From Rugosibacter sp. (lineage in GTDB: Bacteria > Pseudomonadota > Gammaproteobacteria > Burkholderiales > Rhodocyclaceae), in assembly GCA_030645365.1 (NCBI GenBank), contig JAUSMB010000035.1, positions 1 to 64,000 of the forward strand: a stretch of 64,000 nucleotides of DNA, read 5' to 3'. Under the pieces are notes generated by a model. The model saw only the letters and a program-made list of their open reading frames with translations, made no database searches and was not told where the DNA came from. Of this stretch, positions 20,353 to 29,744 are shown piece after piece. Numbering within the stretch: the stretch's first letter is position 1; every line of letters begins with the position of its first letter. The position numbers and the translations under genes were made by a program.

Positions 20353-20976
20353 TCAAGCAGCAGCGCGTGGTTTGAGCTGGCGCATCTGGCGATCATGCGC
20401 GCGCGAGAGAACAAGCAACGCCGTGACTGCACCAATGAGCGCGAGAAACATGTCGGATTGCGTATCCCACGGGTCGCCCTGCGTGCCGAGGAACTGATCT
20501 GCTCCTTGCCCGATGGCTAGTGCCACCCACCATTCGATCAGCTCATACATTGCGCTGATCGCCAGCACAATGCAGACGATAATAAAAGCCAGCATCTTGC
20601 CGCCGCGCACAAACGCACCACGCAGCAAAATTTCCCGCGCCACCATCGCAGGCACAAAGCCCTGAAAGAAGTGGCCAATCTTGTCGTAAGGATTGCGGCT
20701 CAGGCCAAAGAAATCCTGCAACTGAAATCCCAGCGGCACTTGCGCATAGGTATAAGTCCCGCCGACCATCAGCACCACCGAGTGCGCAAAGATCAGCGCA
20801 TAGAGCAGATTGGTGAGCGGAAAGCGACCATATGTCGCCCACAGAATGGGTAGCGCAATCATCACCGGCAATACCTCTAAAAACCACGTCGCCCGGTCAT
20901 GCGGGTTAAAGCCGGAAAGGGCGAGGAGCGCGATGAGAGTGAGGGAGGTGACAGTTAGCGTGGTGGTGCGGGGCAT
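20353..20976 (-). CDS. DUF2238 (YjdF-type) inner membrane protein
   Basis: A 207-residue polytopic membrane protein with about six hydrophobic helices. The family segment NPYDKIGHFFQGFVPAMVAR, followed by SAMYELIEWWVALAIG and GTQGDPWDTQSDMFLALIGA, identifies DUF2238. Function is unknown. I chose the ATG at 20976; a TTG 84 bp upstream would add a polar, non-conserved N-terminus. It stands alone between two copies of the dispersed repeat. Confidence 0.8.
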   Translation of the reverse strand: MPRTTTLTVTSLTLIALLALSGFNPHDRATWFLEVLPVMIALPILWATYGRFPLTNLLYALIFAHSVVLMVGGTYTYAQVPLGFQLQDFFGLSRNPYDKIGHFFQGFVPAMVAREILLRGAFVRGGKMLAFIIVCIVLAISAMYELIEWWVALAIGQGADQFLGTQGDPWDTQSDMFLALIGAVTALLVLSRAHDRQMRQLKPRAAA

Positions 20977-21125
20977 GGTTGATTTGGTCTTTTGGGAAAG
21001 TTGGTTTTCTGCTTGTGGTGCGGCTGATGAATGTTTAACCTCTATGAGTCTATCAGTCAAAAATCATTCAGGGATCACCAGCGATGGCTTGAGAGGGTGA
21101 CTGTTGCACTGTTCTGTGTTTAACC

Positions 21126-21151
21126 CGCCGTATCACCAGCGCCGACTTTTT
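21126..21151 (-). repeat. dispersed 25-bp repeat, perfect copy upstream of DUF2238
   Basis: Reverse-complement copy matching the consensus at every position (CGCCGTATCACCAGCG then CCGACTTTTT). It lies in the gap between the DUF2238 start and the dinB stop. Confidence 0.8.
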
Positions 21152-21181
21152 GGGCGTTGACTGTCTTATCGCGTCGCGCTA

Positions 21182-22315
21182 TCAAGCCAGCGGCAATTGC
21201 CCTTGCGATGTGCTTTTTTCTTGCGGGGTAGTGAGTCCACCAACACGCACGCCGATGAGGCGCAGGCGTTGTTCCAGCGGAACGCGGCGCAGGCATTCGC
21301 CGGCGGCGCGGCGGATGGTTTGGGCGTTAGCGGTGGCCTCAGGCAGGGTCACATCGCGCGTGATGGTGGAAAAATCGGCATAGCGCAGCTTGATGCCGAT
21401 GGTGCGGCCGATATAGCCTTTTTTGTTCAAGTCGTCCGCCACGCGATTGCATAGCGCGGTAAAAATTTCGCCCAGCTGGGCTTTGTCGTCGCGCGGGTGC
21501 AGGTCGCGCTCAAAGGTGGTTTCTCGGCTGGTGGATTTTGGTTCGCGGTGGGTCACGATCTCTCTGTTATCTCGCCCGTGCGCAGCTTCCAGTAGCCAGT
21601 GGCCATAGCTGCGGCCAAAATGCTGCTGCAAGAAAATCAGCTCGGTGCGGGCGAGCTCGCCAATGGCCTGAATGCCTAGCGCGGCGAGCTTTTCACCCGC
21701 GCGCGGGCCGATGCCGTTGATCTTTCTCACCGGCAGGGGCCACAACTGCGAGGCGATGTCGTCCATGGTGAGGAACGTGATGCCATTTGGTTTATTCAGG
21801 TCAGAGCAGATTTTAGCGAGCAGTTTGTTGGGGGCAACACCGACCGAGCAGGTAAGGCCGGTGGCCGCATGCACTGCGGTTTTGATTTGTTGCACCAGCG
21901 CCAGCGTGTCTTCAGCGAGAAGTGTTAAATCGATATAAATTTCATCAATGCCACGGTCTTCGATTTCGGGTGCGATGGTGGCTACGGCGGCTTTGAAGCG
22001 CTGCGAGGCGATTCGATAAGCATCAAAGTTGGCGGGCAGCAAAATCGCATGGGGCGCAAGCCGTGCAGCTTGCATCACGCCCATGCCAGAATGGATGCCT
22101 AAAGCGCGGCCTTCATAAGTGGCGGTGGTGAGTACGCCACGGCCGGTGTACTCGCCCAAACGCATGAATTGCCAGCTGCCGTTAGCCTGACGCGTGGGCT
22201 GCGGTACAGAGCGTCCGCCCACGGCGACGGGCAGGCCGCTTAGCTCGGGGTAGGTGAGCAACTCGACAGAGGCAAAAAATGCATCCATGTCGAGGTGGGC
22301 AATGCGACGCGGCAT
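21182..22315 (-). CDS. dinB: DNA polymerase IV
   Basis: Y-family translesion polymerase of 377 residues. The N-terminal metal site HLDMDAFFASVEL (residues 7-19) and the second catalytic acidic pair in RGIDEIYIDLT are present; helix-hairpin-helix INGIGPRAGEKLAALGIQ follows. A 25-residue insertion after the VAVGG motif (PQPTRQANGSWQFMRLGEYT) is a little unusual but seen in some proteobacterial DinB proteins. It starts 9 bp after the bioF stop; no obvious LexA box was seen. Confidence 0.92.
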   Translation of the reverse strand: MPRRIAHLDMDAFFASVELLTYPELSGLPVAVGGRSVPQPTRQANGSWQFMRLGEYTGRGVLTTATYEGRALGIHSGMGVMQAARLAPHAILLPANFDAYRIASQRFKAAVATIAPEIEDRGIDEIYIDLTLLAEDTLALVQQIKTAVHAATGLTCSVGVAPNKLLAKICSDLNKPNGITFLTMDDIASQLWPLPVRKINGIGPRAGEKLAALGIQAIGELARTELIFLQQHFGRSYGHWLLEAAHGRDNREIVTHREPKSTSRETTFERDLHPRDDKAQLGEIFTALCNRVADDLNKKGYIGRTIGIKLRYADFSTITRDVTLPEATANAQTIRRAAGECLRRVPLEQRLRLIGVRVGGLTTPQEKSTSQGQLPLA

Positions 22316-22324
22316 GACAGTTGG

Positions 22325-23497
22325 TTAGGCTTGGAGCACGCTCACGGCATCGAGCAGCTGTGCGAAAGCCGCATCGGGCAATGCGGAGGAGAGCGAAAAA
22401 CGTAATCGGCATCCGCCCGCTGGCACGGTAGGTGGACGCATGGCAACGGCCAGTACGCCGCGATCTTCAAGCCGCTGTTGTGCCGCCAGTGCAGCAGTTT
22501 CGCTGCCCAGTACGGCAGGAATGATTTGCGTGGTGGATTGAAGTGTATCTATGCCCAACGCAGCAAGACGATCGCGCAAGGCATCGCCACGTTGCGCGAG
22601 CAGGGCGCGTTCGGCGTCCAAATGCGGCATCAATTCTAGTGCCGCTTGCACCGCGCCACACGCTGCAGGTGGTGGGGCAGTTGAATAGATGATGCCCGTG
22701 CAGCGATTGACCAAATAGTCGATCAGCGCCTGCGAGCCTGCGATGTAAGCCCCGGCCGCACCAAAGGCTTTGCCCAGCGTGCCCATGATGACAGTCGATG
22801 GATTACTGTCATGTAAACCATAGGCCAGCCCGCGCCCCTGAGGGCCGAGCACGCCGCTGGCATGGGCTTCGTCAAGATACAGCACCGCGCCGTGGCGTGA
22901 GGCGAGTGCATTGAGCACCGTGACATCGGCGCGGTCGCCATCCATGCTGAAGACAGATTCGGTGACAATGAATGCGGGGCGGCCTTGGGCGTGTTGCGTG
23001 AGTAATTCGTCAAGATGGGTTACGTCGTTGTGGCGAAACTGAATTTGCTTCACTCCCGCCGCACGACAGCCGGCATGCAGGCTGGAGTGATTGAGCGCAT
23101 CGGTAAACACCAGGGCTTCACGTCCGCCAGCCAGTTTGAATAAAGCGGGTAAAACGGTGGCATTGGCCTGGAATCCGGAATTGAAAATCAGCGCCGCCTG
23201 GGTACCTTTGAATGCGGCAAGCTGCGCTTCTAAGGAAATCATTTCTTCAAGCGTGCCGGTGACCAGGCGGGACGCCCTAGCGCCTGCGCCAAAGCGCTGC
23301 ACCCATTCAATGGCACGCGACTTTAACGCCGGATGTTGTGTGAGGCCAAGGTAGTCGTTGGATGACGCATCAATCAACTGGCGGCCATCGGCCATGACCA
23401 GGTGTGCGCCAGGAATGGCAATCTGCCGCAGACGACGCCGGTGTTGTGTTGCATCAAGCGTGGTTAGCGCGTCGTCGAGTGCTTGTTCAAGCCACAT
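22325..23497 (-). CDS. bioF: 8-amino-7-oxononanoate synthase
   Basis: PLP-dependent alpha-oxoamine synthase joining pimeloyl thioester and alanine in biotin synthesis. DASSNDYLGLTQHP near the N-terminus, YLDEAHASGVLGPQGRG, and the PLP lysine in MGTLGKAFGAAG. Length 390 is normal. It stands apart from other bio genes, with dinB immediately downstream. Confidence 0.93.
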   Translation of the reverse strand: MWLEQALDDALTTLDATQHRRRLRQIAIPGAHLVMADGRQLIDASSNDYLGLTQHPALKSRAIEWVQRFGAGARASRLVTGTLEEMISLEAQLAAFKGTQAALIFNSGFQANATVLPALFKLAGGREALVFTDALNHSSLHAGCRAAGVKQIQFRHNDVTHLDELLTQHAQGRPAFIVTESVFSMDGDRADVTVLNALASRHGAVLYLDEAHASGVLGPQGRGLAYGLHDSNPSTVIMGTLGKAFGAAGAYIAGSQALIDYLVNRCTGIIYSTAPPPAACGAVQAALELMPHLDAERALLAQRGDALRDRLAALGIDTLQSTTQIIPAVLGSETAALAAQQRLEDRGVLAVAMRPPTVPAGGCRLRFSLSSALPDAAFAQLLDAVSVLQA

Positions 23498-23643
23498 GGC
23501 ATATCTGATGGGTGAGGAGTAGAAGAAAAATCATGGTGCGTGGATATTGTAGGGGGGCGCGTATTGTGCCTTGGTTTTGATCTGCAAAGCACGCTGGTCT
23601 GCCAGCTACAATGGCATATTGCATGGGTAATAAGGCATACCGA

Positions 23644-25113
23644 ATGAAGTATCACGATTTGCGCGACTTTTTGCAGCAGCTCGAAGCCATGGGGGAACTC
23701 AAACGCATCGTTGTTACGGTCGATCCGCATCTGGAAATGACTGAGATTGCCGACCGCGTGTTACGCGCAGGCGGCCCGGCGCTGCTGTTTGAAAATCCTA
23801 CAGGACACGCTACTCCCGTATTGGCAAATCTTTTTGGGACGCCGCAGCGTGTTGCCTTGGGTATGGGGCAGACTGGTGACTGGAAAAAATCCCTGCGCGA
23901 AGTGGGTCAGTTACTGGCGATGCTAAAAGAGCCGGAGCCACCACATGGGATCAAGGATGCCTGGGAAAAACTGCCGCTGTTAAAACAAGTATTCAACATG
24001 CGGCCGAAGCTGGTTACTTCTGCGCCTTGCCAGGAGATTGTCTGGGAAGGACGGGATGTTGATTTGTCTCGTTTGCCGATACAAACCTGCTGGCCAGGCG
24101 ATGCCGGGCCCTTGATTACCTGGGGGCTTACGGTGACGCGCGGGCCACAAAAGAAACGGCAAAATCTGGGCATTTATCGGCAACAAGTGATTGCACCGAA
24201 AAAAGTGATCATGCGCTGGCTGGCACATCGTGGCGGTGCGCTGGATTATCAGGATCATTGCGCGGCATGCCCAGGCGAGCCGTTTCCTGTAGCCGTCGTG
24301 CTGGGGTGTGATCCGGCGACGATTTTGGGTGCGGTAACGCCCGTACCGGATGCCTTGTCCGAGTATCAATTCGCGGGCTTGTTGCGGGGTAGTAAAACGG
24401 AGCTGGTGAAATGCATCGGTTCGGATTTACACGTGCCCGCACGCGCCGAGATTATTCTGGAAGGCGTGATTCATCCGGGTGAGACGGCCCTCGAGGGGCC
24501 ATTTGGCGACCACACCGGGTATTACAACGAGCAGTCCGAGTTCCCCGTGTTCACCATTGAGCGCATCACCATGCGGCGAGATCCGATCTACCACTCAACC
24601 TACACCGGCAAACCACCGGATGAACCGGCCATGCTGGGCGTGGCGTTAAATGAAGTGTTTGTGCCGCTGTTGCAAAAGCAGTATCCGGAGATCGTGGATT
24701 TCTACCTGCCGCCAGAAGGTTGCTCGTATCGGCTGGCGGTGGTGTCGATCAAGAAGCAATATCCAGGGCATGCCAAACGGGTCATGTTCGGCATCTGGAG
24801 TTTTCTGCGTCAGTTCATGTATACCAAATTTATCATCGTGACCGATGATGACGTGGATGTGCGCGATTGGAAAGAAGTGGTTTGGGCTGTGACCACGCGC
24901 GTGGATGCGGCGCGTGATACGCTGATCGCTGAAAATACACCGATTGATTATCTCGACTTTGCCTCGCCGATGGCAGGATTGGGCAGCAAGATGGGGATTG
25001 ATGCTACCAACAAGTGGCCGGGCGAGACGGCGCGCGAATGGGGGCGACCGATTGCGATGGATGCCACCGTCAAGCAACGGGTTGATTTACTTTGGGGAGA
25101 GCTGGGACTATGA
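23644..25113 (+). CDS. ubiD: 3-octaprenyl-4-hydroxybenzoate carboxy-lyase
   Basis: Prenylated-FMN dependent decarboxylase of ubiquinone synthesis, 489 residues. It starts [20 protein letters not shown], typical for the family. The prFMN-site sequences [19 protein letters not shown] and [15 protein letters not shown] are present. I chose the ATG at 23644 over an in-frame ATG 33 bp upstream. It is coupled to the next gene by an ATGA overlap and needs the UbiX cofactor enzyme, not in this window. Confidence 0.95.
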   Translation: MKYHDLRDFLQQLEAMGELKRIVVTVDPHLEMTEIADRVLRAGGPALLFENPTGHATPVLANLFGTPQRVALGMGQTGDWKKSLREVGQLLAMLKEPEPPHGIKDAWEKLPLLKQVFNMRPKLVTSAPCQEIVWEGRDVDLSRLPIQTCWPGDAGPLITWGLTVTRGPQKKRQNLGIYRQQVIAPKKVIMRWLAHRGGALDYQDHCAACPGEPFPVAVVLGCDPATILGAVTPVPDALSEYQFAGLLRGSKTELVKCIGSDLHVPARAEIILEGVIHPGETALEGPFGDHTGYYNEQSEFPVFTIERITMRRDPIYHSTYTGKPPDEPAMLGVALNEVFVPLLQKQYPEIVDFYLPPEGCSYRLAVVSIKKQYPGHAKRVMFGIWSFLRQFMYTKFIIVTDDDVDVRDWKEVVWAVTTRVDAARDTLIAENTPIDYLDFASPMAGLGSKMGIDATNKWPGETAREWGRPIAMDATVKQRVDLLWGELGL

Positions 25114-25526
25114 GTAACGACATTGAAGTCATTACAAATCGTGATAGCGGATTGGAAGGCCCGCGTGCCTGGGCGCATGTGATGTATGGGCTGCATGCCG
25201 TGTCGGCGTTGTCGGGCATCTTGACTTCGGCCACGGTGGTCGGCGCGTTTGTGTTTGGCTGGCCGTCGATTATTGCCATCATTATTAATTACTTTACGCG
25301 CGAACAAGTGCGAGGCACTTGGCTGGAGACCCATTGGCGCTGGCAGTTACGCAGCTTTTGGTTTGCTGCTTTATGGCTGCTGATTGCCGGGCTGTTGTTC
25401 GTCACCTTGATCGGGATTCCGGCAGCTATATTGGCCATCATCGGCACGGGCGTTTGGGTGCTCTATCGAGTGATACGCGGCTGGATGGCGTTGCTGGATC
25501 GCCGCGCCATGCCGTTGCCGGATTAA
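25110..25526 (+). CDS. DUF4870-type small membrane protein
   Basis: A 138-residue protein with a polar N-terminus and three hydrophobic helices (about 22-45, 48-62, 85-122). The pattern [12 protein letters not shown], then [29 protein letters not shown], fits the DUF4870 / Tic20-like group. Function is unknown. ATGA overlap with ubiD suggests co-translation. Confidence 0.75.
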   Translation: MSNDIEVITNRDSGLEGPRAWAHVMYGLHAVSALSGILTSATVVGAFVFGWPSIIAIIINYFTREQVRGTWLETHWRWQLRSFWFAALWLLIAGLLFVTLIGIPAAILAIIGTGVWVLYRVIRGWMALLDRRAMPLPD

Positions 25527-25549
25527 ACCTCACTGCGAATTGATGTTGC

Positions 25550-26341
25550 TCAGGGCGTGCTAAACAGGTACGCATCCATTGCCAAGGCACCCAGGGTCAT
25601 GCCGCGATGCACGACTTCAAATGACGCGTTCTCGTCTGCTGCGCCCAGCGCAACGTAGATCGGCAGCAGGTGATCGTCGGTTGGGTGCACGCGCACGGCA
25701 TGTGGGGCTTGCCGTCGATAATCAAATAGCGCGGGCAGATCGCGATGATTTAGCGCGTCAACAAACCAATTGCAAAATTCGCCAATGTGGGGCAGCGCCA
25801 CGCCCTCGGGGGCATCCCGCATTATGTCGCGCAGATTATGCGTGATGGCGCCGGAGGCCATGATGAGAACGCCATCTTCGCGCAGCGAGGTGAGTTGCCG
25901 ACCGAGATTAAAGTGAGCCTCGGGCGTGTCATTGGGCTGAATCGCGAATTGCACGACGGGAATATCTGCCTGGGGATACATGTAGCGCAAGGGCACCCAG
26001 GCACCGTGGTCCAACCCGCGATCCGCATCAACGGCGATGCCGGGGATGAGCCGACAGATTTTTTCTGCCAGATCTGGCGCGCCGGGTGGGGTGTATTGAA
26101 CTTCATATAACGGGGCGGGAAATCCATAAAAGTCGTGAATGGTTTCTGGATGTTTGGCGGCACTTACTGCAGGCGTGTGAGTCATCCAGTGGGCTGAAAC
26201 GGAAAGTATCGCGCGCGGGCGCGGCAGCCGTGCAGCGAGTCGCGCCCAGGCGGGCCCTGTGCTGCCCGGCTCGATAGACATCATGGGTGAGCCGTGTGAG
26301 ATAAATAATGTTGGAAACGGAATAGTAGCGGTAGGAGACAT
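25550..26341 (-). CDS. DODA-type extradiol aromatic ring-opening dioxygenase (YgiD-like)
   Basis: LigB-superfamily Zn/Fe enzyme of about 263 residues. Metal-site sequences are ISHGSPMMSIEPG, SAHWMTHTP, GLDHGAWVPLRYMYP and HPTDDHLLPIYVALGA. E. coli YgiD acts on DOPA in vitro; the natural substrate is unclear. I chose the ATG at 26341 (MSPTATIPFPTLFISHG), with a weak GAAAG upstream; the frame stays open to an ATG at 26407. A repeat copy lies just upstream. Confidence 0.88.
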   Translation of the reverse strand: MSPTATIPFPTLFISHGSPMMSIEPGSTGPAWARLAARLPRPRAILSVSAHWMTHTPAVSAAKHPETIHDFYGFPAPLYEVQYTPPGAPDLAEKICRLIPGIAVDADRGLDHGAWVPLRYMYPQADIPVVQFAIQPNDTPEAHFNLGRQLTSLREDGVLIMASGAITHNLRDIMRDAPEGVALPHIGEFCNWFVDALNHRDLPALFDYRRQAPHAVRVHPTDDHLLPIYVALGAADENASFEVVHRGMTLGALAMDAYLFSTP

Positions 26342-26412
26342 GGGGTGTCTTTCGTGATCAATAGCTTTGGTTATGGTAACTGGTGCTGAGGAATTTTCAA
26401 AAATCATTCTTT

Positions 26413-26437
26413 AAAAGTCGGCGCTGGTAATACGGCG
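26413..26437 (+). repeat. dispersed 25-bp repeat, perfect copy between dioxygenase and GNAT genes
   Basis: AAAAGTCGGCGCTGG followed by TAATACGGCG; matches the consensus fully. Intergenic, or inside a 5' extension if the dioxygenase started at 26407. Confidence 0.8.
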
Positions 26438-26469
26438 GCAATAGGCGTTCATGCAACGGTAAATCAAGC

Positions 26470-27012
26470 TTAGTGCCTAGTCAGCCAGAGGACACCACGT
26501 TTTAAGCGATGATCTTCAGGGTGGGTTGATAACTTAAACCCCAAACGGGAAACAAAGTTCAGCATGCGCGTGTTGTCCGCAAGAAAGTCACCAGTCATGC
26601 GCAAGAAGCCTTCCTCCTTTGCCGCAGCAATGAGTCGAGTCATCAGATGGTGGCCGATTCCCTGGCTTTGCCATTCATCGGCCACTACGATGGCAAACTC
26701 GCAGACTCCCTGTGTTTTTTCTGCAGGGTCTGCGGCGTAGCGGCAAACACCGATTTCTTCGCCTGTTTCCTTGAGCAAGACAATGAAGGCCATCGTGTGG
26801 TGGTAGTCGATATGTGTGAAGTGGTGCAGTTGTGCTGAGGAGAGTTCATTGAGTGTGCTCATGAAGCGTCGATAGCGAGTTTCAGGCGACAAATTTTTGA
26901 TGAACGCCTGTTCGCGCTCAATGTCTTCTGGCAGGATGGGCCGCGAGGTGACCCAGACGCCATGATTGGTTTTGAAGCTTGATGGCAAAAGATGCGCTGG
27001 GCAAGCGTGCAC
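26470..27012 (-). CDS. GNAT-family N-acetyltransferase
   Basis: Acetyl-CoA-dependent acyltransferase of 180 residues, substrate unknown. The acetyl-CoA loop is DEWQSQGIGHHLMTRLIAAAKEEGF (core Q-S-Q-G-I-G-H), preceded by the strand CEFAIVVAD, followed by NTRMLNFVSRLGFKL. The likely start is the GTG at 27012, which overlaps the TAG stop of the cyclase gene by one base (TAGTG), so it ends the tesA-cyclase-GNAT operon. Confidence 0.85.
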   Translation of the reverse strand: MHACPAHLLPSSFKTNHGVWVTSRPILPEDIEREQAFIKNLSPETRYRRFMSTLNELSSAQLHHFTHIDYHHTMAFIVLLKETGEEIGVCRYAADPAEKTQGVCEFAIVVADEWQSQGIGHHLMTRLIAAAKEEGFLRMTGDFLADNTRMLNFVSRLGFKLSTHPEDHRLKRGVLWLTRH

Positions 27013-28403
27013 TAGATGCTTTCCTTGATGACGCGTTCGCCGGGGTATTCAGCGATGCGGTCGACAGTACGTCCGTTCAGGTGATGCGCAAAGTGACGAT
27101 CGGTATTGAGAACATGATTGATCAGCCAGTCTTTGAGCATGTTTTTGACTCGAAAACCCAGATAAATATGATCTGCGCCATCGTTCTCAATTTCGCCCTG
27201 GAGTTCCTTGAGGTAATCGAAAAACCGCAGGTGTTGCCGCGTATGTAGTTCAAGAAACGGGTAGTTTTTGTCTTGCATTATTTGTTCTTGCAGTAAAAAA
27301 GCGTGTGTGGCGGCGGTACGTATTTGCGTCAATAGTGGCGATATCAGCGCCGATTTTTCTGCGTCAAAAGTGCGCGTTTGAATAGCGTGGATAAGACTGT
27401 TTATGTCATTGAACAAGTCTTGGTGTGCGGCATCCAGCGTAGCGATGCCCAAGGCGTATTCGTCATGCCACGCAAAGCTTGTTTCTTTGGCAGGTATGTT
27501 CGTCTGGTTAGGCAATTGCATGGCAGCTGCGCAGCGAAGCAGGTAAGCGCGAGCAGCACTATCGTCTGGAACATCTGCAAGGCAGCGCGAAAAATGTGCA
27601 TGGGCCGCAGAAAAATTTCCCAGGTGATAGTGCGCCAGCGCTTGCTGGAATATGCCCAGTGTGTTTTTCTTGGCAACGCGTAGCGCCGGAGGATCAGCAT
27701 CAACGACCTCATAAACGGATTGGTTGTCATGCTTGCCGCGTACGTGTGTACGATCGAGAAAACGCAGCGACCAGGGCTTGGTATTCTCAAGGCTGCTCAG
27801 GGTGTATTCGCTGATCAAAATCGGTACTTCGTATTCTTTGGTCAGACGTTCCAGCCGCGAGGCGAGATTTACGGCGTCGCCAATCACGGTGCCATCCATG
27901 CGGCCCTCGCCGCCGACCGTGCCAAGGATGACGATCCCGGTATTGATGCCGATGCCAATCTTGATGGGTTGGTAACTGGCACGTTCCCGGCCGGCGTTGT
28001 ATTCGTCAAGCTTCGCCAGCATGGCAAGACTGCAGCGCAGGGCATCGTCCGGCGAGTTGGGAAAGAGTGCCATGATGGCATCCCCGATATATTTGTCGAT
28101 GATGCCGCCATGCGCGGTAATGACGGGTTCCATTTGCACCAGGTAGGAGTTGAGGAAATTGAAGTTTTCCTGTGGGCTCATGCTCTCGGATAGCGAGGTG
28201 AAATCGCGAATATCGGAAAACAGAATGGTCATGGATTGCTCAACCTGCTGGCCGAGTTGTACTGTACGAATGTCATCTACACCAAGTAATTGGAGAAATC
28301 TCTTGGGTACAAAGCGGCTGTAAGCCGCTTCGGTTTCGGTGAGCTGTGCGGCTTCCCCGTGTGCAGCAGCTGGCGAGTGACTGGTGCGTGGCAGAGTGGT
28401 CAT
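27012..28403 (-). CDS. class III adenylate/guanylate cyclase fused to a hemerythrin-like domain
   Basis: 463 residues. A class III cyclase domain (about 48-230) has MTILFSDIRDFTSLSE (metal Asp), GGIIDKYIGDAIMALF and DGTVIGDAVNLASRLE, the pattern of adenylate cyclases. A short TPR-like helical stretch (about 240-300) follows, then a bacteriohemerythrin domain (312-440). Hemerythrin ligands seen are His327, His367, His387-x3-His391 and His430-x4-Asp435. The usual Glu four residues after His367 is missing (Leu371; nearest Gln372-Glu373), so the di-iron site may be altered. An O2 or redox-controlled cyclase is inferred. Start overlaps the tesA stop by 4 bp. Confidence 0.88.
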   Translation of the reverse strand: MTTLPRTSHSPAAAHGEAAQLTETEAAYSRFVPKRFLQLLGVDDIRTVQLGQQVEQSMTILFSDIRDFTSLSESMSPQENFNFLNSYLVQMEPVITAHGGIIDKYIGDAIMALFPNSPDDALRCSLAMLAKLDEYNAGRERASYQPIKIGIGINTGIVILGTVGGEGRMDGTVIGDAVNLASRLERLTKEYEVPILISEYTLSSLENTKPWSLRFLDRTHVRGKHDNQSVYEVVDADPPALRVAKKNTLGIFQQALAHYHLGNFSAAHAHFSRCLADVPDDSAARAYLLRCAAAMQLPNQTNIPAKETSFAWHDEYALGIATLDAAHQDLFNDINSLIHAIQTRTFDAEKSALISPLLTQIRTAATHAFLLQEQIMQDKNYPFLELHTRQHLRFFDYLKELQGEIENDGADHIYLGFRVKNMLKDWLINHVLNTDRHFAHHLNGRTVDRIAEYPGERVIKESI

Positions 28404-29068
28404 GATTTTTTTGCGGGCGTTAATTCAAGCAAGGGGAGCAAGGGCTTCCAAATGTGATCCAGTATTTTCGGTTGTGCTTTGGCGGTTGGATGTAAACCGT
28501 CGGCTTGAAAGGCCTGGCTATCTGTGGCAATGGGCTCGAGCAGAAAAGGTATCAAATTGATTTTTTCGCGTTTGGCTAAACGGCGAAAAACGGCTTCAAA
28601 GTGCTGTGTGTAGTCGCTGCCATAGTTGGGTGGCAGACGCATGCCGACGAGCAGGACGCGCGCTTGGTGTTGTTTGGCCCTCTTTATCATCATGGCAAGA
28701 TTGTCCTGCATTGTCGAGACGGGCAAGCCGCGTAGCCCGTCGTTGGCACCCAGGGCGAGGATGACGATGGCGGGGTGTGCTTGCTCTAATGCTGCGGCGA
28801 AGCGGGCGTTCCCGCCGGCTGTGGTTTCACCGCTGATGCTGGCATTGAGCACAACATAGGGTTTTTTGTTCTGCTTTAGCCGTTCGCCAAGCAAGGTCGG
28901 CCAGCTTTCGCTGACGGCGATGCCGTAGCCGGCAGACAGGCTGTCGCCAAAGACGAGAATGGTGTGTGGGGCGACTGCAGGAATTGCAGCAAGTTGTGTA
29001 GCATGCGCGTTTAAGGCGGCAACCAGGCTGATCAGCAACAGGATGAAAAAGGAAAAACGCTTGAACAT
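28400..29068 (-). CDS. tesA: GDSL arylesterase / lysophospholipase TesA
   Basis: Periplasmic SGNH hydrolase of 222 residues. The signal peptide is MFKRFSFFILLLISLVAALN with cleavage near AHA. Block I FGDSLSAGYG, block II SISGETTAGG, block III LGANDGLRG and block V DGLHPTAKAQ give the Ser-Gly-Asn-His set. SD GGAG lies 5 bp before the ATG at 29068. The ATG shares the palindrome CATG with the ATG of the divergent ABC ATPase. Downstream it overlaps the cyclase gene by ATGA. Confidence 0.93.
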   Translation of the reverse strand: MFKRFSFFILLLISLVAALNAHATQLAAIPAVAPHTILVFGDSLSAGYGIAVSESWPTLLGERLKQNKKPYVVLNASISGETTAGGNARFAAALEQAHPAIVILALGANDGLRGLPVSTMQDNLAMMIKRAKQHQARVLLVGMRLPPNYGSDYTQHFEAVFRRLAKREKINLIPFLLEPIATDSQAFQADGLHPTAKAQPKILDHIWKPLLPLLELTPAKKS

Positions 29069-29741
29069 GAAAACTCCAGTGATTGAAGTACGGGCTTTGA
29101 ACAAAACGGTACCCAGTGGTGAGGGCACATTGTCGATTCTGCATGATATTTCGTTTGCCGTGAGCGCGGGTGAAGCGGTGGCCATCGTGGGTGCATCGGG
29201 TTCGGGTAAATCAACCTTGCTCGGCTTGATGGCAGGTCTTGATGTTCCAACCGCAGGCAGCGTACGTTTGCTGGGTGAAGATCTCGGGCCATTGGATGAA
29301 GATGCGCGCGCTGCGTTGCGCGGGCGGACGCTGGGTTTTGTGTTCCAGTCGTTTCAATTGCTGCCTGCGCTGACGGCACTGGAAAATGTCATGCTACCGC
29401 TGGAGCTGGCGGGGCAGGGCGAGGCACGCCCCATGGCGCAAGCGATGCTTGCACGCGTCGGTTTGGGCGCACGTCTGACGCATTATCCGAAACATCTATC
29501 GGGTGGTGAGCAGCAGCGGGTGGCATTGGCGCGGGCTTTCGCCCTGCGGCCGCAATTACTCTTGGCCGATGAGCCGACGGGAAATTTGGATGCCGCCACA
29601 GGGGCGCAGATTATTGATCTGATGTTTGCCATGAATGCCGAAGCGGGAACCACATTGATTCTGGTCACGCATGACAACCAATTGGCAAGCCGTTGTGGTC
29701 GCACGTTGCGGCTTGCCGAGGGGCGCTTGGTGGGTGCTTAG
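29067..29741 (+). CDS. ybbA: YbbA-type ABC transporter ATP-binding protein
   Basis: ATPase of 224 residues in the LolD/YbbA group. Walker A GASGSGKSTLLGLMAGLD, Q-loop FVFQSFQLLP, signature LSGGEQQRVALARA, Walker B LLLADEPTGNLD and H-loop VTHD are intact. In E. coli ybbA is divergent from tesA and followed by the FtsX-type permease ybbP. Here the next sequence is an IS630 remnant 4 bp after the stop, so the permease is missing from this locus. The ATPase is probably orphaned. Confidence 0.9.
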   Translation: MKTPVIEVRALNKTVPSGEGTLSILHDISFAVSAGEAVAIVGASGSGKSTLLGLMAGLDVPTAGSVRLLGEDLGPLDEDARAALRGRTLGFVFQSFQLLPALTALENVMLPLELAGQGEARPMAQAMLARVGLGARLTHYPKHLSGGEQQRVALARAFALRPQLLLADEPTGNLDAATGAQIIDLMFAMNAEAGTTLILVTHDNQLASRCGRTLRLAEGRLVGA

Positions 29742-29744
29742 TTA

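Noticed and set aside
27338-27362. Possible degenerate repeat in the cyclase gene (GATATCAGCGCCGATTTTT)
   Set aside because: Core has a deletion and several mismatches; similarity too weak.
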